From assembly GCA_964369225.1 (NCBI GenBank), contig CAYJER010000001.1:62001-126000 (forward strand): 64,000 nucleotides of DNA. Reading direction: 5' to 3'. The DNA comes from SIG603 sp964369225. GTDB taxonomy: Bacteria; Bacillota; Clostridia; Oscillospirales; Acutalibacteraceae. The position numbers were made by a program, and so were the translations under genes. Below, in pieces: positions 60,739 to 64,000 of the stretch. The notes beneath the pieces were generated by a model that saw nothing but the letters and a program-made list of their open reading frames with translations, did no database searches and was not told the origin of the DNA. Numbering within the stretch: the first letter of the stretch is position 1; each line of letters begins with the position of its first letter.

Positions 60739-61809
60739 TTATAAAATAATTAGATTTTTAGGTGATTTTGCAAAACTTTTACATGAATTTTGCGTTATTA
60801 ACACCATATCTTCTATTCTACACCCAAATTTATCTGGAATATAGATTCCAGGCTCATCTGTCACAACCATTCCTGTTTCTAACACACCTTTACTTAATGA
60901 ACCTAATGTTGGATCTTCATGAATTTCAAACCCAACGCCATGCCCTAGACTATGCCCGAAATATCCTTCATAATTTTTATCAATTATATCTCTTGCAATC
61001 TTATCCATATCAGAACAACAAGCTCCAGGTTTAAGTGCTTCTAAAACCTTTAAATGAGCATCCAGCACAGTCTCGTATACGTCTCTTTGCTCGTCGCTTA
61101 CAAAACCTACTGCAACTGTCCTTGTCATGTCTGAATGATAACCATCTACCACGGCACCAATATCCATTGTAACAAAATCACCTTCGTTAATTTTGTTGTC
61201 GTCTGGGACACCATGACACATAGAACCTTTTTTACCTGCGACCACAATTAAGTCAAAGGCTATTCTTTCGGCTCCATTTTTTCTCATAAAAAATTCAATG
61301 TCTAACGCAATCTCTCGCTCAGTTACTCCAACCTTGATTTTATCTAGGATATAATCAAACGCTTTGTCTGTAATGTCTTGAGCTTCTTGCATTTTTGCTA
61401 TTTCTGCATCAGACTTAATTACTCTAATGCTATTTATCATTCCTTGAATTGCGTTTCCATATATAGAAGAAACTCCTATAGATTTAAACGTTTCATCGTA
61501 ACTCTTGAATTTAGTATATGAAAGGCTGTCTGCTTCCATATGAACTTTTTTGATATTCTCAGTAGTAAAAATCTCTTTTATAGTATCGTCAAATTTTTGG
61601 GGCTGTATAACCTTAATATCACTTACACTTTGCCTAGCAGCCACAATGTATCTAAAATCTACTAAAAGATACGCTTCTTCTTTACAGACAATCAAAACCC
61701 CAGCACTAGAAGAAAAGCCAGTAAAGTATCTTCTATTTACATTAGAAGTGATTAAGGCAGCCTCATCTTTTAACAGCATTTTTTGCAGTTTTTGAATAAG
61801 TAAATTCAT
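60739..61809 (-). CDS. Xaa-Pro aminopeptidase (M24 family)
   Basis: A 356-residue, two-domain peptidase that removes an N-terminal residue ahead of proline. The five metal ligands are all visible: two aspartates in TMDIGAVVDGYHSDMTRTV, the histidine in FGHSLGHGVG, and the glutamates in VTDEPGIYI and CRIEDMVLI. The N-terminal creatinase-type domain includes NRRYFTGFSSSAGVLIV. The start at MNLLIQKL is chosen for AAGGAAG. It neighbours efp, an arrangement widespread in Firmicutes. Confidence 0.93.
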   Translation of the reverse strand: MNLLIQKLQKMLLKDEAALITSNVNRRYFTGFSSSAGVLIVCKEEAYLLVDFRYIVAARQSVSDIKVIQPQKFDDTIKEIFTTENIKKVHMEADSLSYTKFKSYDETFKSIGVSSIYGNAIQGMINSIRVIKSDAEIAKMQEAQDITDKAFDYILDKIKVGVTEREIALDIEFFMRKNGAERIAFDLIVVAGKKGSMCHGVPDDNKINEGDFVTMDIGAVVDGYHSDMTRTVAVGFVSDEQRDVYETVLDAHLKVLEALKPGACCSDMDKIARDIIDKNYEGYFGHSLGHGVGFEIHEDPTLGSLSKGVLETGMVVTDEPGIYIPDKFGCRIEDMVLITQNSCKSFAKSPKNLIIL

Positions 61810-61823
61810 AAAACACTTCCTTT

Positions 61824-62321
61824 TCACGGCAAATGCCTATTACATTTAGGAATTACACTTCTCTCAAAATGTCTCCTTAGCCTTATTGTTACTCCGGTTT
61901 CTAACTCTATAGGTTTTACTAAAATAGATTTCATTCCGGCTAAATTGCCGCCTAAAACATCTGTAAAAATTTGATCGCCAATGATTACACATTCTTTTTT
62001 CTTGAGCTTAAGAGTTTTAGCAGCCTTTGAAAAACCACGAGGAAAAGGTTTAAGAGCCATGCTAACGTGTGGTAGATCATATATTTCTGCTATGCTAGAC
62101 ACTCTTTTCTCAAAATTATTCGACACAATATAGACCTTTAAACCGCTTCGCTCAATTTTGCGAACCCAATCAATTGCACCAATTAACGGAACTTTTGAGC
62201 TATGCGAACAAAGGGTATTATCAACATCTAAAAGAACTGCCTTTACGCCCATTCTTCTAAATGTGCATAATTTAATATCGGTAACCTTATCGACAAATAA
62301 AGTTGGCAATAGAAGTTTCAT
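61824..62321 (-). CDS. yqeG: YqeG-family HAD-IIIA phosphatase
   Basis: A 165-residue HAD phosphatase. The nucleophile motif is LLDVDNTLCSH near residues 30-40, followed by IVSNNFEKRV (motif II) and IGDQIFTDVLGGN (motif III/IV). The start MKLLLPTLFVDKVTDI is chosen for AGAGAGG; ten extra residues in the frame lack a site. YqeG proteins are widespread in Firmicutes and are thought to be phosphatidylglycerophosphate phosphatase relatives, but the substrate is not proven. Confidence 0.88.
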   Translation of the reverse strand: MKLLLPTLFVDKVTDIKLCTFRRMGVKAVLLDVDNTLCSHSSKVPLIGAIDWVRKIERSGLKVYIVSNNFEKRVSSIAEIYDLPHVSMALKPFPRGFSKAAKTLKLKKKECVIIGDQIFTDVLGGNLAGMKSILVKPIELETGVTIRLRRHFERSVIPKCNRHLP

Positions 62322-62359
62322 TAAACGATACCTCTCTTTAACTACATACATATCATCAT

Positions 62360-62381
62360 AGGGGAGGATTACTCCCCCCCT
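62360..62381 (-). promoter_or_regulatory. GC-rich hairpin between rpsU and yqeG
   Basis: AGGGGAG / CTCCCCC with a five-base loop, in the otherwise AT-rich gap after rpsU. No U-run, so perhaps a stability or attenuation hairpin. Confidence 0.45.
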
Positions 62382-62393
62382 AAAATGTATAAA

Positions 62394-62570
62394 TTATTTA
62401 AATTTACGTTTACGAGCAGCTTCAGACTTCTTTTTACGCTTAACTGAAGGTTTCTCATAAGCTTCTCTCTTGCGAACTTCAGCAATAACGCCAGCTCTTG
62501 CGCATTGTTTTTTGAAACGTCTTAACGCACTGTCAAGAGACTCGTTGTCTTTTATTCTTATCTCAGCCAT
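62394..62570 (-). CDS. rpsU: 30S ribosomal protein S21
   Basis: A 58-residue basic protein (MAEIRIKDNESLDSALRRFK...) shorter than a 60-residue ORF cutoff but unmistakable. LRRFKKQCARAGVIAEVRKR and the lysine/arginine tail RKKKSEAARKRKFK are the family pattern. It joins the 30S platform near the anti-Shine-Dalgarno region. GGGAGGG lies seven bases before the ATG. It is between the DUF6199-like gene and yqeG. Confidence 0.96.
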   Translation of the reverse strand: MAEIRIKDNESLDSALRRFKKQCARAGVIAEVRKREAYEKPSVKRKKKSEAARKRKFK

Positions 62571-62718
62571 CTATATCCCTCCCATCCGCCATAAGGCAGG
62601 GGTTATTTGTTATTAATTATAACAGAATTATTATACATCTTTTCAAGAGATATGTCAAGCTATTTTGAATTTTTTTTATTATTTTTGGAAAAATATTAAT
62701 GTTTTACTAGTTTTATGA

Positions 62719-63414
62719 TTACCAAACACTTGCAATTAGCAATATAATTACAATTATGGGTGCTATACCCCAACCAATTTTCTGTGTAACTAAATAAAAA
62801 TCACTCGGTTCAGGATCTTCTACTCCTAGACTGTATCTTAGAGTAAAGAAAAATCGTGGGAATATAATATCTACTAGCACTAAGATAATAGTAATTATTG
62901 CAATTGTTAAATACATAGGATCTCCCCTTGTAAATACATTTGTTGCTAAAGCAACTTTCACAATTGAATCTATATCTGGAACAAGATAATCATTAGTTTC
63001 ATCTTCTGAATATATTGCAAAGATACTTACTATTTCTCCGTCATTATTAAAATATATACCACTTGAAGTATCACTATAGTAATAACCTTCAAACATAAGC
63101 TCATCTGATTGCATTATGTTTATGTATTGCTTTGTGTCTTCTTTTTTTGTAAATTTAAGTTGATATTCAAAATACATATCACCAGGCAGTTTAAAGCTTA
63201 CATTTGTTTCATTTTCTGAAACAAATTGAGATGTAATTTCAATATATCTTGCAATTCCAAAACTACCCGTGTACGATCTTGTGTCGCCATCGATACTCTC
63301 AATCAACCGTTCACCTCTATACTCAACCACTTTTTGATTATAGATATTTAAATATGGTATCGCAAGCAGAATTACAACAATAACTGTAATAGCTATTATA
63401 ATCTTCTTTTTCAA
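62719..63414 (-). CDS. Membrane protein with C-terminal DUF6199-like segment
   Basis: 231 residues. One N-terminal helix (residues about 4-24), an outer domain of about 140 residues, then two C-terminal helices flanking FFTLRYSLGVEDPEPSDFYL. That block resembles DUF6199, in which EPSD is conserved; function unknown. The outer domain has no motif I recognise. No strong ribosome binding site was noted (a weak TTTGAAAA-like stretch only), so expression may be low. It appears to be a single gene upstream of rpsU. Confidence 0.6.
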   Translation of the reverse strand: MKKKIIIAITVIVVILLAIPYLNIYNQKVVEYRGERLIESIDGDTRSYTGSFGIARYIEITSQFVSENETNVSFKLPGDMYFEYQLKFTKKEDTKQYINIMQSDELMFEGYYYSDTSSGIYFNNDGEIVSIFAIYSEDETNDYLVPDIDSIVKVALATNVFTRGDPMYLTIAIITIILVLVDIIFPRFFFTLRYSLGVEDPEPSDFYLVTQKIGWGIAPIIVIILLIASVW

Positions 63415-63440
63415 ATGTAATACCCTCTTTCTGACTAAAG

Positions 63441-63496
63441 AAAAATCCGAACCATTCTCAACAGCTTATAGCTTTTTGATAGGTTCGGAATTTTTA
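63441..63496 (-). terminator. Terminator of the tRNA transcript
   Basis: AAATTCCGAACC and GGTTCGGATTTTT enclose a 30-base loop and end in a U-run just after the tRNA's CCA. Confidence 0.8.
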
Positions 63497-63498
63497 GT

Positions 63499-63575
63499 TG
63501 GTGGGCCATCACGGACTCGAACCGCGGACCAACCGGTTATGAGCCGGTTGCTCTAACCAACTGAGCTAATGGCCC
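63499..63575 (-). tRNA. tRNA with CAT anticodon (Met or lysidine-type Ile2)
   Basis: A 77-base tRNA including an encoded CCA. Acceptor GGGCCAT/ATGGCCC, D-arm TTAGCTCAGTTGGTTAGAGC, anticodon loop CTCATAA with CAT, T-arm GCGGTTCGAGTCCGTG-like. The GGCTCATAACC stem-loop (A37, A38) and the D-arm are closer to the Ile2 tRNA than to elongator Met of Firmicutes. If so, its C34 would be modified to lysidine by TilS. Identity rests on resemblance only. Confidence 0.9.
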
Positions 63576-63604
63576 AGATTGTATACGTCTTAACAACATG
63601 AATG

Positions 63605-63633
63605 ATTATATCATGAAAGCATTCAGTTGTCAA
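63605..63633 (-). promoter_or_regulatory. Consensus promoter of the tRNA
   Basis: Perfect TTGACA (63633-63628), 17 bases, perfect TATAAT (63610-63605) with extended TGA. Confidence 0.88.
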
Positions 63634-63658
63634 GACTTTTTTCCAATTTTTTATAATA

Positions 63659-63973
63659 TTATCTAAGTTTATATTGTTTGCCCCATATTTCCAGTGCAGA
63701 AAGTACAGGTTTTAAACTTAAACCTAGCTCTGTTAGAGTGTATTCAACCTTTGGAGGAATTTCGGCATACACTTTTCTGCTTAATAATCCGTCTTCTTCC
63801 ATCTGTCTTAAATTCGAGGTTAATACTTTTTGAGAGATTCCGGCTACAGACTTTTTAAGTTCTCCAAATCTTTTAGTTCCATCATTTAAATCTCTTAGAA
63901 TTAACACTTTCCATTTATCGCCTATTAACATCAACGTTGTCTCTATAGGACAAGCAGGTAAATTCTCTTTCAT
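63659..63973 (-). CDS. HxlR-family transcriptional regulator
   Basis: A 104-residue winged-helix protein. CPIETTLMLIGDKWKVLILRDL at the N-terminus (Cys at residue 8) and FGELKKSVAGISQKVLTSNLRQMEEDGLLSRKVY are the family's HTH region; PPKVEYTLTELG is the wing. The ATG at 63973 is preferred over a GTG one codon earlier because GAGGA lies seven bases upstream. HxlR proteins often sense redox or aldehyde stress through the N-terminal cysteine. The target is unknown; the divergent or next gene lies outside the window. Confidence 0.92.
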   Translation of the reverse strand: MKENLPACPIETTLMLIGDKWKVLILRDLNDGTKRFGELKKSVAGISQKVLTSNLRQMEEDGLLSRKVYAEIPPKVEYTLTELGLSLKPVLSALEIWGKQYKLR

Positions 63974-64000
63974 CACTTATTCCTCGCTTATATCTTTATT

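Noticed and set aside
62571..62620. GC-rich segment before rpsU as a terminator or regulatory RNA
   Set aside because: CCTGCC/GGCGG pairing is short and it includes the ribosome binding site; it is not distinct enough from an ordinary leader.

Overview
The window is AT-rich, densely coded DNA from a low-GC, Gram-positive anaerobe, most likely a gut member of the Clostridia. The evidence is the rpsF-ssb-rpsR operon, a T-box ahead of alaS, a CD1247-type protein beside efp, an RNase M5-like gene after holA, a SpoVB-like flippase, strong AGGAGG-type ribosome binding sites, and a secreted cohesin/dockerin protein. Species cannot be named from the sequence alone. Most genes lie on the minus strand. 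I count 45 protein genes (one cut by the window edge, one missed by a 60-residue ORF cutoff) and one tRNA. There is no rRNA, no phage and no CRISPR array.

Layout. 1-3175: uronate use (mannitol-dehydrogenase-family oxidoreductase, uxaC, an amidohydrolase). 3241-4495: rpsF-ssb-rpsR with its own promoter. 4504-6464: a two-gene RloA/RloB (AbiL-like) candidate defence module. 6505-17321: metabolism and transport (FAD oxidoreductase, acyl-CoA synthetase, methyltransferase, P-type Ca2+ ATPase, acyltransferase, methionine-gamma-lyase-family enzyme, GNAT), broken up by palindromic intergenic repeats. 17333-21954: secG, tadA, a CPBP protease, htpG, proB. 21956-42994: a surface and glycan region with a MacB-like ABC transporter, a GH95 fucosidase, two giant paralogous secreted beta-helix proteins (one ending in cohesin plus dockerin), a lipoprotein, a MarR/MATE pair and an orphan ABC ATPase. 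43285-45694: an ACR3/CcdA/thioredoxin (arsenite-type) operon. 45701-51643: a membrane glycosyltransferase, prmA, a flippase, an MFS transporter and a DUF4234 protein. 51997-59521: a likely single operon alaS-HIT-PRT-comEC-holA-M5-like behind a T-box. 59574-63973: a CD1247-like protein, efp, pepP, yqeG, rpsU, a DUF6199-like protein, a CAT-anticodon tRNA and an HxlR regulator.

Most interesting signals. (1) A nearly identical structured leader of about 70 nt, two hairpins inside a closing stem beside the Shine-Dalgarno sequence, precedes both uxaC and alaS. At alaS it sits between a T-box and the start codon. I do not recognise it as a known riboswitch class. (2) A modular family of palindromic intergenic repeats (GTAGGGG...CCCCTAC) has changing but self-complementary arms, and provides the stop codons of two genes. 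One copy carries a nested 156-bp MITE with a 4-bp target duplication. (3) TTAAGATT repeats in 11-bp register sit at the same distance from two promoters, suggesting a small response-regulator regulon. (4) Several terminators overlap or abut the -35 box of the next promoter.

Start codons were re-chosen from ribosome binding sites where the longest reading frame was implausible. Functions rest on recognising families by eye. No database search was run.
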